Shown piece by piece: positions 1-7,795 of a stretch of DNA of 64,000 bases (position 1 is the stretch's first letter; every line of letters begins with the position of its first letter). The notes beneath the pieces are model-generated. The model saw nothing but the letters and a program-made list of their open reading frames with translations, did no database searches and was not told the origin of the DNA. Made by a program: the position numbers and the translations under genes. Source of the DNA: Streptomyces europaeiscabiei (GTDB taxonomy: Bacteria > Actinomycetota > Actinomycetes > Streptomycetales > Streptomycetaceae). The DNA lies in the NCBI RefSeq assembly GCF_036346855.1, contig NZ_CP107841.1, positions 992,001 to 1,056,000 on the forward strand. The letters are read 5' to 3'.

Positions 1-515
1 GCACGCACGACAAGGACCACTACGACGGCCTGCTGGACATCAACCACGGCTCGGACAACGTGACGGTGTCCTGGAACACCTTCAAGGAGCACTTCAAGGG
101 CTCGCTCGTCGGCCACAGCGACAACAACGCCTCCGAGGACACCGGGCACCTGAAGGTGACGTTCCACCACAACCACTTCGGCAACGTCCACTCGCGCATC
201 CCCAGCCTGCGCTTCGGCACCGGGCACTTCTACAACAACTACGTGGACGGCGCCGAGACCGCCTGCCACTCGCGCATGGGCGCCCAGATGCTCGTGGAGA
301 ACAACGTCTTCCGCAATACGGGAGTCGCGGTCACCACGAACCGCAGCAGCGACGTGGACGGCTACGCGAACCTGCGTGGCAACGACCTCGGTGGGGCCAC
401 CACCGAGGTCTCCCGGGTGGGGAGCTTCACCGCCCCGCCCTACGGCTACACCGCCGAGCCCGCCTCCTCCGTCGTCGCCTCGGTGACGTCGGGCGCGGGC
501 GCCGGAAAGCTCTGA
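1..515 (+). CDS. Pectate lyase, polysaccharide lyase family 1 (5' truncated by window edge)
   Basis: About 171 C-terminal residues of a secreted parallel beta-helix lyase that cleaves polygalacturonate by beta-elimination. The fragment opens in frame 3 with T-H-D-K-D-H-Y-D, the expected HDKD-type calcium-site region. It continues through N-H-G-S-D-N-V-T and FHHNHF strands to the PL1 catalytic segment RIPSLRFGTGHFYNNY, whose R-x-P-x-x-R arrangement carries the catalytic arginine. The start, signal peptide and N-terminal helix turns lie outside the window. A PL3 pectate lyase follows 36 bases downstream on the same strand, so the two are probably co-transcribed for pectin degradation. The family assignment is firm; exact substrate preference (pectate or pectin) cannot be read from the fragment. 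Confidence 0.9.
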   Translation, partial: THDKDHYDGLLDINHGSDNVTVSWNTFKEHFKGSLVGHSDNNASEDTGHLKVTFHHNHFGNVHSRIPSLRFGTGHFYNNYVDGAETACHSRMGAQMLVENNVFRNTGVAVTTNRSSDVDGYANLRGNDLGGATTEVSRVGSFTAPPYGYTAEPASSVVASVTSGAGAGKL

Positions 516-551
516 CCCCCCATCCGCTCGGACCACAGAAGGAATCGGGAC

Positions 552-1334
552 ATGACTTCTGCAGCACGCCCGCGGGCCCGCACCCGCGCGCTGACCGGCA
601 CGTTCGCCGCGTTCAGCCTCTCCTTTGGCATGATCATGACTAGCGGAGCAACTCCGGCGAACGCCGCCACCTGGCCGTCCGCGAACGGCAGTCAGCCGGT
701 GTCCTCCACCATCTCGGTGTCCGGCACCCGGGACGGCGGCATGGTCCGCTACTACGGCAGCGGCGCCCTGGCCGGCGACGGGCAGGAGGAGGGCCAGGAC
801 CCGATCTTCAAGCTCGCGGCCGGCGCGACGCTGAAGAACGTCATCATCGGCGCACCCGGCGCCGACGGCATCCACTGCGAGGGCAACTGCACGCTGCAGA
901 ACGTGTGGTGGGAGGACGTCGGCGAGGACGCGGCGACCTTCCGGGGCGGCTCCACCTACACGGTGACCGGCGGGGGCGCCAAGAAGGCGGCGGACAAGGT
1001 CTTCCAGCACAACGGGCCCGGCACCCTGAACATCTCCAACTTCGCGGTCAGCGAGTTCAAGACGCTGTACCGCTCGTGCGGCGACTGCTCCACGCAGTAC
1101 ACCCGCAAGGTGAACCTCAACAACATCGAGGTGACCGGGACGGGCTCCACCGCGCGGCTCGTCGGCATCAACGTCAACCGGGGCGACGTCGCGACCCTGC
1201 GGAGGATCACGATCCTCAACGACAGTGGCCGCAAGGTCGTCCCGTGCCAGAAGTACAACAACAACGCCACCGCCGGCACCGGCCCCGACAGCACCAACTG
1301 CTTGTACTCCTCCTCGGACATCACCTACAGGTGA
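552..1334 (+). CDS. Secreted pectate lyase, polysaccharide lyase family 3
   Basis: A 260-residue extracellular pectate lyase. Residues 1 to about 38 form a signal peptide (Arg-rich start, hydrophobic core, cleavage near TPANAA). The rest is the short beta-helix typical of PL3: VIIGAPGADGIHC, NVWWEDVGEDAATF, a lysine-containing GGGAKKAADKVFQHN stretch and the cysteine-rich YRSCGDCSTQYTRK segment. The family usually has 200-250 residues, so the gene looks complete. A GAAGGAA-type ribosome binding site lies about 8 bases before the ATG. Together with the PL1 gene immediately upstream it forms a small pectin-degrading cluster. A PL9 lyase lies about 52 kb away in the same window. I see no carbohydrate-binding module. 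Confidence 0.93.
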   Translation: MTSAARPRARTRALTGTFAAFSLSFGMIMTSGATPANAATWPSANGSQPVSSTISVSGTRDGGMVRYYGSGALAGDGQEEGQDPIFKLAAGATLKNVIIGAPGADGIHCEGNCTLQNVWWEDVGEDAATFRGGSTYTVTGGGAKKAADKVFQHNGPGTLNISNFAVSEFKTLYRSCGDCSTQYTRKVNLNNIEVTGTGSTARLVGINVNRGDVATLRRITILNDSGRKVVPCQKYNNNATAGTGPDSTNCLYSSSDITYR

Positions 1335-1454
1335 GACCGCTCATCACCCACCGGTGAGTCCCCCGGCGGCCGGACGAAGCCTCCCCCCACGGGCCTCGTC
1401 CGGCCGCCGGCCGTGCGCGGGGCGATCGCCGTCACGGCCGCGCCCCGCCCGTCC

Positions 1455-2036
1455 TCACCAGATCTTGCGCTCCCAGAGCGGGCCGATCCGCTCCCACTCC
1501 TCGTCCCACTGGTCCATCCGCCGCCGCTCCATACGGCCGCGCACGAGTCGGCCGCCCACCAAGGGCACGGCGGCCACGAACACGCCCGCGAGACCACCGA
1601 CGAGCGCGGCGCGCAACCGGGCCTGGGACTCGCCGGCAGGCTTGGTGACCAAAAGGCCCTCGGCGTCCGTCCAGACGGTGACCGGGGCTCCCATCATGCT
1701 CGCGGGATCGACCCGGGCCTGCCCCTCGTGGGCGGAGCCGTCCGGCGCCGTCCAGCGGACCTTGCCCCACACCTTCTCCGTGCCCGTACCGCTCGGGCCG
1801 GACGGCTCCGGCGCGTCCTCGGTGAGGACCGCGTCGACGGGCCGCCACTCGGCGCGCTGCCGGGCGAGGCCGGACTCGACGGAGTCGGCGGCCATGAGGC
1901 CCATGGCCACCCCGCCGAACAGTGTCAGGGTCCAGGTGATCAGCACGACCCAGGACTCCAGCCGGTCGCTGCGCCTTCTGAGCGGGTTACGCCGCCATCG
2001 CCACAACCACACCTTCGGACCACGGAATGCCACCAT
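1455..2036 (-). CDS. Membrane protein with two TM helices, Rv1733c-like
   Basis: A 193-residue protein of the architecture seen in the actinobacterial Rv1733c-like family. It has a basic cytoplasmic start (FRGPKVWLWRWRRNPLRRR), a first membrane helix around residues 32-52 (WVVLITWTLTLFGGVAMGL) and an extracytoplasmic domain of roughly 90 residues. A second helix near residues 145-165 (ALVGGLAGVFVAAVPLVGG) leads to a charged C-terminal tail. The frame is open further upstream, but the ATG at 2036 follows a GGGAGGG ribosome binding site and gives the family-typical N-terminus. It is transcribed alone and its molecular function is unknown. The family resemblance is from memory of sequence pattern, not from a search. 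Confidence 0.75.
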   Translation of the reverse strand: MVAFRGPKVWLWRWRRNPLRRRSDRLESWVVLITWTLTLFGGVAMGLMAADSVESGLARQRAEWRPVDAVLTEDAPEPSGPSGTGTEKVWGKVRWTAPDGSAHEGQARVDPASMMGAPVTVWTDAEGLLVTKPAGESQARLRAALVGGLAGVFVAAVPLVGGRLVRGRMERRRMDQWDEEWERIGPLWERKIW

Positions 2037-2272
2037 CGGGGGCACCCTCCCTCGCACACGCAGGACTGCCGGACCGCTCTCCCATACGGCGGCGGCCCTC
2101 CCCCTGCTCATGCGATGTGGGTCACCCCGCCCCGCCCGGGCGGTCCCAGGCCCGTGCACGAGCCGCCTCCACGCCCGCTGACCTGCTGCGAAGGCGTCTC
2201 AAGGGGTGACTGTCAGTGGTGGGGTGCAGACTGGCCCGTGACTGAGACGACGATGTCCAGGAGGTGGCCGAG

Positions 2273-3358
2273 ATGGCTGACGTACTGCTCACGGTAGGCA
2301 CGCGCAAGGGATTGTTCATCGGACGGCGGCGCAGCGGCGCATGGGAGTTCGACGAGACCCCGTACTTCAACGCGCAGGCGGTCTACGCGATCGCCGTCGA
2401 CACCCGTACGGACACCCCCCGACTGCTCGTCGGCGGCGACAGTGCCCACTGGGGCCCCTCCGTCTTCCACTCCGACGACCTCGGCCGCACCTGGACCGAA
2501 CCCGCCCGGCCGGCCGTCAAGTTCCCCAAGGACACCGGGGCCTCGCTGGAGCGCGTGTGGCAGCTGCACCCGTCGGCCGCCGAGCCGGACGTGGTGTACG
2601 CGGGCACAGAACCGGCCGCGCTGTACCGCTCCGAGGACCGGGGGGTGACCTTCGAGCTGGTACGGCCGCTGTGGGAGCACCCGACCCGCGACAGGTGGGT
2701 GCCGGGCGGGGGTGGCGAGGGCCTGCACACGATCCTCACCGACCGGCGCGACGCGCGCGCGATGACCGTGGCCGTCTCCACCGCCGGGGTGTTCCGCACC
2801 GAGGACGGCGGGGCGAGCTGGGCTCCCTCCAACTCCGGTGTCTCCGCGGTGTTCCTGCCGGACCCGAACCCGGAGTTCGGGCAGTGCGTGCACAAGGTGA
2901 CCCGGGACGCCGCGACCCCCGACCGGCTGTATCTGCAGAACCACTGGGGGGTGTATCGCAGCGACGACGCGGGCGGGCACTGGGAGGACATCGGCGAGGG
3001 CCTGCCCTCCACGTTCGGGTTCACGGCGGTCGCCCATCCGCACCGCGGTGACACCGCCTACGTGTTTCCGATCAACGCCGACGCGGACCGCGTCCCGGCC
3101 GACCACCGCTGCCGGGTCTTCCGGACGGCCGACGCGGGAAAGAGCTGGGAGCCGCTGTCGGCGGGGCTGCCTACGGAGAACCACTACGGCACGGTGCTGC
3201 GCGACGCGATGTGCACCGACGACGCCGACCCGGCCGGCGTGTACTTCGGCAACCGCAACGGCGAGGTGTACGCGTCGGCCGACGACGGCGACAGCTGGCG
3301 GCAGTTGGTGTCGCACCTGCCGGACGTGCTGTGCGTACGCGCGGCGGTCGTCGGCTGA
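2273..3358 (+). CDS. Asp-box (BNR) beta-propeller protein
   Basis: A 361-residue protein built from repeated Asp-box turns: SDDLGRTW, SEDRGVTF, TEDGGASW, SDDAGGHW, TADAGKSW and ADDGDSW. That is six repeats, consistent with a six-bladed propeller as in sialidase-like and VPS10/HCF136-like proteins. There is no signal peptide and no obvious sialidase Arg triad, so enzymatic activity is not supported. The start at 2273 is chosen because AGGAGG at 2259-2264 sits 8 bases upstream. The frame's GTG at 2264 overlaps that ribosome binding site. It stands alone between a minus-strand membrane protein and the uracil-DNA glycosylase gene. Its role is unknown; ligand binding or a scaffold is the most that can be inferred. 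Confidence 0.85.
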   Translation: MADVLLTVGTRKGLFIGRRRSGAWEFDETPYFNAQAVYAIAVDTRTDTPRLLVGGDSAHWGPSVFHSDDLGRTWTEPARPAVKFPKDTGASLERVWQLHPSAAEPDVVYAGTEPAALYRSEDRGVTFELVRPLWEHPTRDRWVPGGGGEGLHTILTDRRDARAMTVAVSTAGVFRTEDGGASWAPSNSGVSAVFLPDPNPEFGQCVHKVTRDAATPDRLYLQNHWGVYRSDDAGGHWEDIGEGLPSTFGFTAVAHPHRGDTAYVFPINADADRVPADHRCRVFRTADAGKSWEPLSAGLPTENHYGTVLRDAMCTDDADPAGVYFGNRNGEVYASADDGDSWRQLVSHLPDVLCVRAAVVG

Positions 3359-3555
3359 CACGGAGACGGAAGGAGAGCAGGGAGAAAGCCGGTTGTCCAC
3401 ATCGCCGGTCGGGTCGTTCACGTCGTCCGTCGTGCGCCCGTACCGTCCACCAAGTCGGCCCGGAAACGGTCGTGTTCGACATCGGGACGGTCGCTATCGA
3501 TCACCCGTCGGCCACCGGTTGATCGTCATGACCGTTACGGCAGTAGGGTGACGCC

Positions 3556-4233
3556 GTGGCACCACGACCGTTGCATGAGATCGTCGAATCCGGCTGGGCG
3601 AAGGCCCTCGAACCCGTGGCCGGGAGGATCGCCGAGATGGGCGACTTCCTGCGCGGGGAGATCGCCGCGGGGCGCACCTATCTCCCCGCCGGATCCAACG
3701 TCCTACGGGCCTTCCAGCAGCCCTTCGACGACGTCCGCGTCCTCATCGTCGGGCAGGACCCCTATCCGACTCCGGGGCACGCGGTGGGGCTGTCCTTCTC
3801 GGTCGCGCCGGAGGTGCGGCCGCTGCCGGGCAGCCTGCTCAACATCTACCGGGAGCTGAACACCGACCTGGGGCTCTCCCAGCCGTCCAACGGTGACCTG
3901 ACGCCCTGGACGCAGCAGGGCGTGCTGCTGCTCAACAGGGCGCTCACCACGGCCCCGCGCAAGCCGGCCGCGCACCGGGGCAAGGGCTGGGAGGAGGTCA
4001 CCGAGCAGGCGATCCGGGCGCTGGCCGCGCGTGGGCGTCCCCTGGTGTCCATCCTGTGGGGCCGTGACGCCCGCAACCTCCGGCCGCTGCTGGGCGACCT
4101 CCCGTCCATCGAGTCCGCCCACCCCTCCCCCATGTCCGCCGACCGGGGCTTCTTCGGCTCCCGTCCCTTCAGCCGCGCCAACGACCTGCTCACGAGGCAG
4201 GGCGGTGCTCCCGTGGACTGGCGCCTGCCATGA
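3556..4233 (+). CDS. ung: Uracil-DNA glycosylase, family 1
   Basis: A 225-residue base-excision repair enzyme that removes uracil from DNA. The water-activating loop reads [16 protein letters not shown] (catalytic Asp68), and the second motif is [17 protein letters not shown] (catalytic His189). The uracil-binding region LLNRALTT follows [12 protein letters not shown]. Length fits the family. The residue after GQDPY is Pro instead of the usual His of Escherichia coli-type enzymes, a variant I associate with actinobacteria. The start is a GTG. A candidate promoter TTGATC-19-TAGGGT lies just upstream. The stop overlaps the ATG of the following kinase gene by four bases (ATGA), so the two are translationally coupled. 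Confidence 0.93.
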   Translation: MAPRPLHEIVESGWAKALEPVAGRIAEMGDFLRGEIAAGRTYLPAGSNVLRAFQQPFDDVRVLIVGQDPYPTPGHAVGLSFSVAPEVRPLPGSLLNIYRELNTDLGLSQPSNGDLTPWTQQGVLLLNRALTTAPRKPAAHRGKGWEEVTEQAIRALAARGRPLVSILWGRDARNLRPLLGDLPSIESAHPSPMSADRGFFGSRPFSRANDLLTRQGGAPVDWRLP

Positions 4234-5207
4234 CCGGCGGCGAGCCCCCCGTCGTGCTCGCCGTGGACTCCGGTGGCTCCGGAATGCGGGTGGCGCTGGC
4301 CCGGGGCACCGAGGTGCTCGGTGGGCCGACGGCGTCCGGGGAGCCGGTGCGGACCGGGGCGCGCGGCATCGACGCCGGGCATCTGCTGGAGCGGTTGCTG
4401 CCCCTGGCACGGCGGTTGCTCGACGACGCCGGGTGCGAGCACCCCGCCGCGGTGGCCGTCGGGGCCGCCGGGTTCGCGACGCTCGGCGAACAGCTGCGTG
4501 CCGAGCTGCCGTCGGCGCTGTCGCGCGAGCTGGGGGCCCGGCGGATCGCGCTGGCGGCCGACGCGGTCACCGCCTACACCGGCGCCCTCGGTGTACGGCC
4601 GGGCGCGGTGATCGCCGCCGGTACGGGGCTCATCGCGATCGGCACGGATCTGCGGAGCTGGCGTCGGGCGGACGGCTGGGGCCACCTGCTCGGGGACTGC
4701 GGCGGCGGGGCGTGGATCGGGCGGGCCGGGCTGGAAGCGGCACTGCGGGCGTACGACGGGCGGACCGGTGGTTCGGCCCGGCTGCTGGCGCGCGCCGAGG
4801 AGGTGTTCGGCCCGATGGACGGGCTGCCCGGCCTGCTCTACCCGAGACCGGACCGCCCGGCGGTCCTCGCGTCGTTCGCGCCCGAGGTTGCCGCCTGCGC
4901 CGGGGACGACCCGGTGGCGGCGGAGATCCTGCGCGAGGCGGCCCGGCACATGGCCGACGCTGCGGCCGCCGTCTGCCCGGCCTCGGGCGAGCCCCGAGTG
5001 GCCCTGACCGGCGGCCTGTCCAAGCTGGGCGGTCCGCTGCTCGTGCCCCTGGAGGCGGAGTTGGCGAAGCGGTTGCCGCACGCGCCGCGGGTGTCGGCGG
5101 AGGGGGATCCGCTGGTCGGCGCCGTGCGTATCGCGGTCGCGCTGGCGGGTGAGGGACTCGAGTTGCCGTACGACGAGCGGATGTTGTACGTGGTGGCTGA
5201 AAAATAG
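4230..5207 (+). CDS. BadF/BadG/BcrA/BcrD-type sugar kinase (probable N-acetylglucosamine kinase)
   Basis: A 325-residue ASKHA-fold ATPase. The phosphate-1 motif is [13 protein letters not shown] near the N-terminus, the connecting motif is [10 protein letters not shown], and the phosphate-2 region is [12 protein letters not shown] followed by [17 protein letters not shown]. The adenosine region is [14 protein letters not shown]. This order and length match the BcrAD/BadFG family members annotated as N-acetylglucosamine kinases in actinobacteria. The short GDxGGG element is typical of these rather than of ROK kinases, which carry a zinc-binding motif absent here. Its ATG overlaps the end of the uracil-DNA glycosylase gene, although the two functions are not obviously linked. 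The substrate is inferred, not proven. Confidence 0.85.
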   Translation: MTGGEPPVVLAVDSGGSGMRVALARGTEVLGGPTASGEPVRTGARGIDAGHLLERLLPLARRLLDDAGCEHPAAVAVGAAGFATLGEQLRAELPSALSRELGARRIALAADAVTAYTGALGVRPGAVIAAGTGLIAIGTDLRSWRRADGWGHLLGDCGGGAWIGRAGLEAALRAYDGRTGGSARLLARAEEVFGPMDGLPGLLYPRPDRPAVLASFAPEVAACAGDDPVAAEILREAARHMADAAAAVCPASGEPRVALTGGLSKLGGPLLVPLEAELAKRLPHAPRVSAEGDPLVGAVRIAVALAGEGLELPYDERMLYVVAEK

Positions 5208-5230
5208 TACCTGAAACGGGGAGCATTTCC

Positions 5231-5245
5231 GCTTGTCGGACAAGC
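5231..5245. promoter_or_regulatory. 15-bp palindrome, possible operator
   Basis: GCTTGTCGGACAAGC is a perfect 7+1+7 palindrome 24 bases after the kinase stop and about 155 bases before the CbiX-like gene. A one-base centre makes it a poor RNA hairpin, so a protein-binding site is more likely than a terminator. The regulator is unknown. Confidence 0.35.
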
Positions 5246-5400
5246 ATTACCGTGCACCCCCAAGAGCACCTCTCGGCAGATAAATGCGGCATTGATCGGT
5301 CCTGATCGGCCCGTAACTCATCAGACAAATCCGGACGGATACCGTTCACCTGCACCCTCCCCGAACAGGGGAGCCCAAGAAGCCAGTAACATGCGGCGCC

Positions 5401-6324
5401 ATGAGCTCCCCCACTGGGCCCGCGTCCGGCCTGCCAGTACGAATGCCGCGACCCCGCCAGCCCGGGCGGCACCGCCGCCCGGAGCCCCTGGCGGCTCCCG
5501 AGGGCGCGCCCGCGCTCGTCCTCGCGGTGCCCGGCACGCCCAGCGCCGCCACGCGCAGCCTCGCCGAGGAGGTCGTGAGCATCGCGCGTTCCGAGCTGCC
5601 CGGCCTCGACGCCCGCATCGGTTACGTCGACGGTGGCGCCGACGAGTTCCCCACACTGCAGTCGGTGCTCACACGTGCCGCCGAGGAGCGCACCGCCCGT
5701 TACGAGCAGGCGCGCGCCGCCGGCCTGGACGTCAAGGAGCCGGACGGCCTCGTCGCCGTCGTCGTGCCCCTGCTGGCCGGTCCGGACAGCGCCACGCTGC
5801 GCCAGGTCCGCCAGGCCGTCATGGAGAGCCGTATCGCGGCCGAGCTGACCGACGTTCTCGGCCCGCACCCGCTGCTCGCCGAGGCTCTGCACGTGCGCCT
5901 GTCCGAGGCCGGTCTGGCGCGTGCCGACCGGGCCCGGCTGTTCACCGTCGCCACCGCCGCGGACGGCATCGTCCTGGCCACCGTGGGCGGCGAGGAGGCC
6001 GTGCAGGCCGCCGGGATCACGGGCATGCTGCTGGCCGCGCGGCTCGCCGTGCCGGTGATGGCCGCCGCTCTCGACCAGGAGGGCTCGATCACCTCCGTGG
6101 CCGAGCAGCTGCGCTCCTCGGGCTCACAGCAGCTGGCGCTCGCGCCGTACCTGATAGGGCCGGAGATCGACGCCGGCCTGATCGAGGCCGCCGCGAAGGA
6201 GGCGGGCTGCTCCGCCGCCGAGGCGCTCGGCCCCTACCCGGCGATCGGCAAGCTGGCGCTCGGCAAGTACACCACCGCGCTCGGCATCGCGCCGCAGCAG
6301 CCGCAGGGCATGCCGGTCCGCTGA
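5401..6324 (+). CDS. CbiX/sirohydrochlorin chelatase-like protein lacking catalytic histidines
   Basis: A 307-residue soluble protein with the two-lobed CbiX layout. After a proline/arginine-rich N-terminal extension of about 45 residues, the first lobe begins LVLAVPGTPSAATRSLAEEV and continues to VVVPLLAGPDSATLRQV. The second lobe contains FTVATAADGIVLATVGGEEA and LALAPYLIGPEIDAGL. Canonical chelatases open with a His-Gly pair (AHGS) and carry a second metal-site His. Here the first is Pro-Gly and no equivalent second His is visible, so chelatase activity is doubtful. It ends in a convergent terminator shared with the lactonase-type gene. Two in-frame ATGs occur close together; 5401 is the conservative choice. 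Confidence 0.7.
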   Translation: MSSPTGPASGLPVRMPRPRQPGRHRRPEPLAAPEGAPALVLAVPGTPSAATRSLAEEVVSIARSELPGLDARIGYVDGGADEFPTLQSVLTRAAEERTARYEQARAAGLDVKEPDGLVAVVVPLLAGPDSATLRQVRQAVMESRIAAELTDVLGPHPLLAEALHVRLSEAGLARADRARLFTVATAADGIVLATVGGEEAVQAAGITGMLLAARLAVPVMAAALDQEGSITSVAEQLRSSGSQQLALAPYLIGPEIDAGLIEAAAKEAGCSAAEALGPYPAIGKLALGKYTTALGIAPQQPQGMPVR

Positions 6325-6360
6325 AGTCCGGTGCAGTGATCCCGGACCGCGACCCGTACC

Positions 6361-6399
6361 GCCGAGGGCCCGCTCCTCTCGTAGGAGCGGGCCCTCGGC
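6361..6399. terminator. Bidirectional hairpin terminator
   Basis: A perfect 17-bp stem (arms 6361-6377 and 6383-6399, beginning GCCGAGGGCCCGCTCCT) with loop ctcgt. It lies between the convergent CbiX-like and lactonase-type genes. Confidence 0.85.
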
Positions 6400-6429
6400 C
6401 GTACGCACACCGATGTCGTGCGGGCTCTC

Positions 6430-7482
6430 TCAGACGTCCAGGACGACGCAGGCAGCCGCGGGCGCCTCGATCGAACCACCGCGTACCGGTACACCCGTGA
6501 CCGGGTCGACCGTGAACCAGGTGACGTCGCCGGAGCGCTCGTTGGCCACGTACAGCCTCCCGGCCGCGTACGTGAGGGCGCGCGGCCAGTGGCCGCCGCA
6601 GGGCACGGTCGTGACCAGGCGCAGCCCGGCGCCCTCGACGGCGAGCACGGACACGACGTCCGTACCGCGGGTGGCCGTCCACACGAACCGACCGTCGGGG
6701 GACACCACGACGCCCGAGGGGTACGCGTCGCCCTCCGGGGCTTCCTGAAGCACCGACACCTCTCCCAGCGCCTCCAGCAGGCCGTCAGAGGCGTTCCAGC
6801 GGCACACGGTCACCGTGGGGGCGAGTTCGTTCAGCACGTAGACGTACGAACCGCCCGGTCCGCCGGGGTGGAAGGCGAGGTGGCGCGGTCCCGAGCCCGG
6901 CCTCAGCGCCGTCTCGCGGTGCACGACGGGGACGCCGCCCTCCAGCCCGCACACCCGCACCGAGTCCGTGCCGAGGTCGACGGCGAGGAAGCGGTGCCCG
7001 CCGGGGGCGGGCAGCACCTGGTGGGCGTGCGGTTCCTGCGGGCTGCGGGGGCCGGGCTCCGACGCGGTGTGCCGGAGCGTTCCGGACGCGGAGGCCGCGA
7101 GGGTGCCGTCGGGGCGCAGGGGGACGGCGGTGACGCTGCCGGAGCCGTAGTCGGCGGTCAGTACGTGGCCGTCGTGCAGACACAGATGGGTGGGACCGTC
7201 ACCGACCGCCACCGGGGGTCCGGTCAACTCGGGCCTGTCGCCCGTCACCCGGTAGACGGCCACGGTTCCCTCGGGCCGCTCGCTGACCGCGTAGAGGGTG
7301 TCCCCGTCCGGCGAGAGGGCGAGGTGGGACGGGTCGGGGACGTCGTTTGCGCCGCCGAGGACGGTCAGTGCGCCGCTCTCCTCGTCCACCGCGGCGGCGA
7401 GGACGCCGAGGCCGCCCGCCGACGTGAACGACCCGATGTAGGCCCGCCGTCGCCTGCCGCGTGCCGTCGTCGCTGGTGCCAT
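6430..7482 (-). CDS. Lactonase-family seven-bladed beta-propeller (6-phosphogluconolactonase-like)
   Basis: A 350-residue protein of the Pgl-type lactonase family. Typical features are the opening AYIGSFTSAGGLGVLAA, the repeated L-S-P-D-G-D-T-L-Y-A blade pattern (PSHLALSPDGDTLYAVSE), PRSPQEPHAHQVLPAP in mid-protein and GPRHLAFHPGG near the fifth blade. It has no signal peptide. In the pentose phosphate pathway such proteins hydrolyse 6-phosphogluconolactone, but many paralogues have unknown substrates. The ATG at 7482 is preferred to the GTG at 7497 because GAGGGG precedes it at a suitable distance. It is transcribed alone, towards the CbiX-like gene. Confidence 0.85.
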   Translation of the reverse strand: MAPATTARGRRRRAYIGSFTSAGGLGVLAAAVDEESGALTVLGGANDVPDPSHLALSPDGDTLYAVSERPEGTVAVYRVTGDRPELTGPPVAVGDGPTHLCLHDGHVLTADYGSGSVTAVPLRPDGTLAASASGTLRHTASEPGPRSPQEPHAHQVLPAPGGHRFLAVDLGTDSVRVCGLEGGVPVVHRETALRPGSGPRHLAFHPGGPGGSYVYVLNELAPTVTVCRWNASDGLLEALGEVSVLQEAPEGDAYPSGVVVSPDGRFVWTATRGTDVVSVLAVEGAGLRLVTTVPCGGHWPRALTYAAGRLYVANERSGDVTWFTVDPVTGVPVRGGSIEAPAAACVVLDV

Positions 7483-7795
7483 TGCCCGTCCCCTCACCGC
7501 TCGCCCTTGTGCGGGCGAGGGTAACAGCAGGTCTAGACCAGATGGGTTGCGCCCCCGCCGCCCCTACCCGTCCCGTCCCGTCCCCAGGGGCTGCCGCCCC
7601 TTAAGACCCCGCGCGCCATAGAGCTCGGGGGTGAGGTGCATCGGCGCGTGCGGGTCGTGTGGGGTTGCTCGCGCAGTTCCCCGCGCCCCTTGGCAGCACG
7701 GGGTGCGCCCGGGGCTTTTGAGAGGCGCGGGAACCTGTGTGGCCGGCCTTCCCAACTCTCCCACTGCCGAGAACGCACCCCTGGGGTCGGACCGG
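7483..7795. other. Intergenic region with degenerate inverted repeat
   Basis: No supported gene lies here. It separates the start of the lactonase-type gene from the end of the FUSC gene. It holds a degenerate copy of the dispersed inverted repeat also found at 17539-17660 and 23268-23428. Confidence 0.6.
7666..7743. repeat. Dispersed intergenic inverted repeat, copy A (degenerate)
   Basis: The left arm contains TCGCGCAGTTCCCCGCGCCC and the right arm contains a decayed GGCGCGGGAACCTGTG. The arms match those of copy B at 17539-17660 but pair less perfectly. It is probably an old stem-loop terminator-like element. Confidence 0.6.

Noticed and set aside
905..1357. Long plus-strand frames overlapping the PL3 gene and others such as 10307-13666 and 13674-16268
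   Set aside because: They are Gly/Arg/Val-rich frames opposite or beside clearly homologous genes, typical of high-GC shadow frames.
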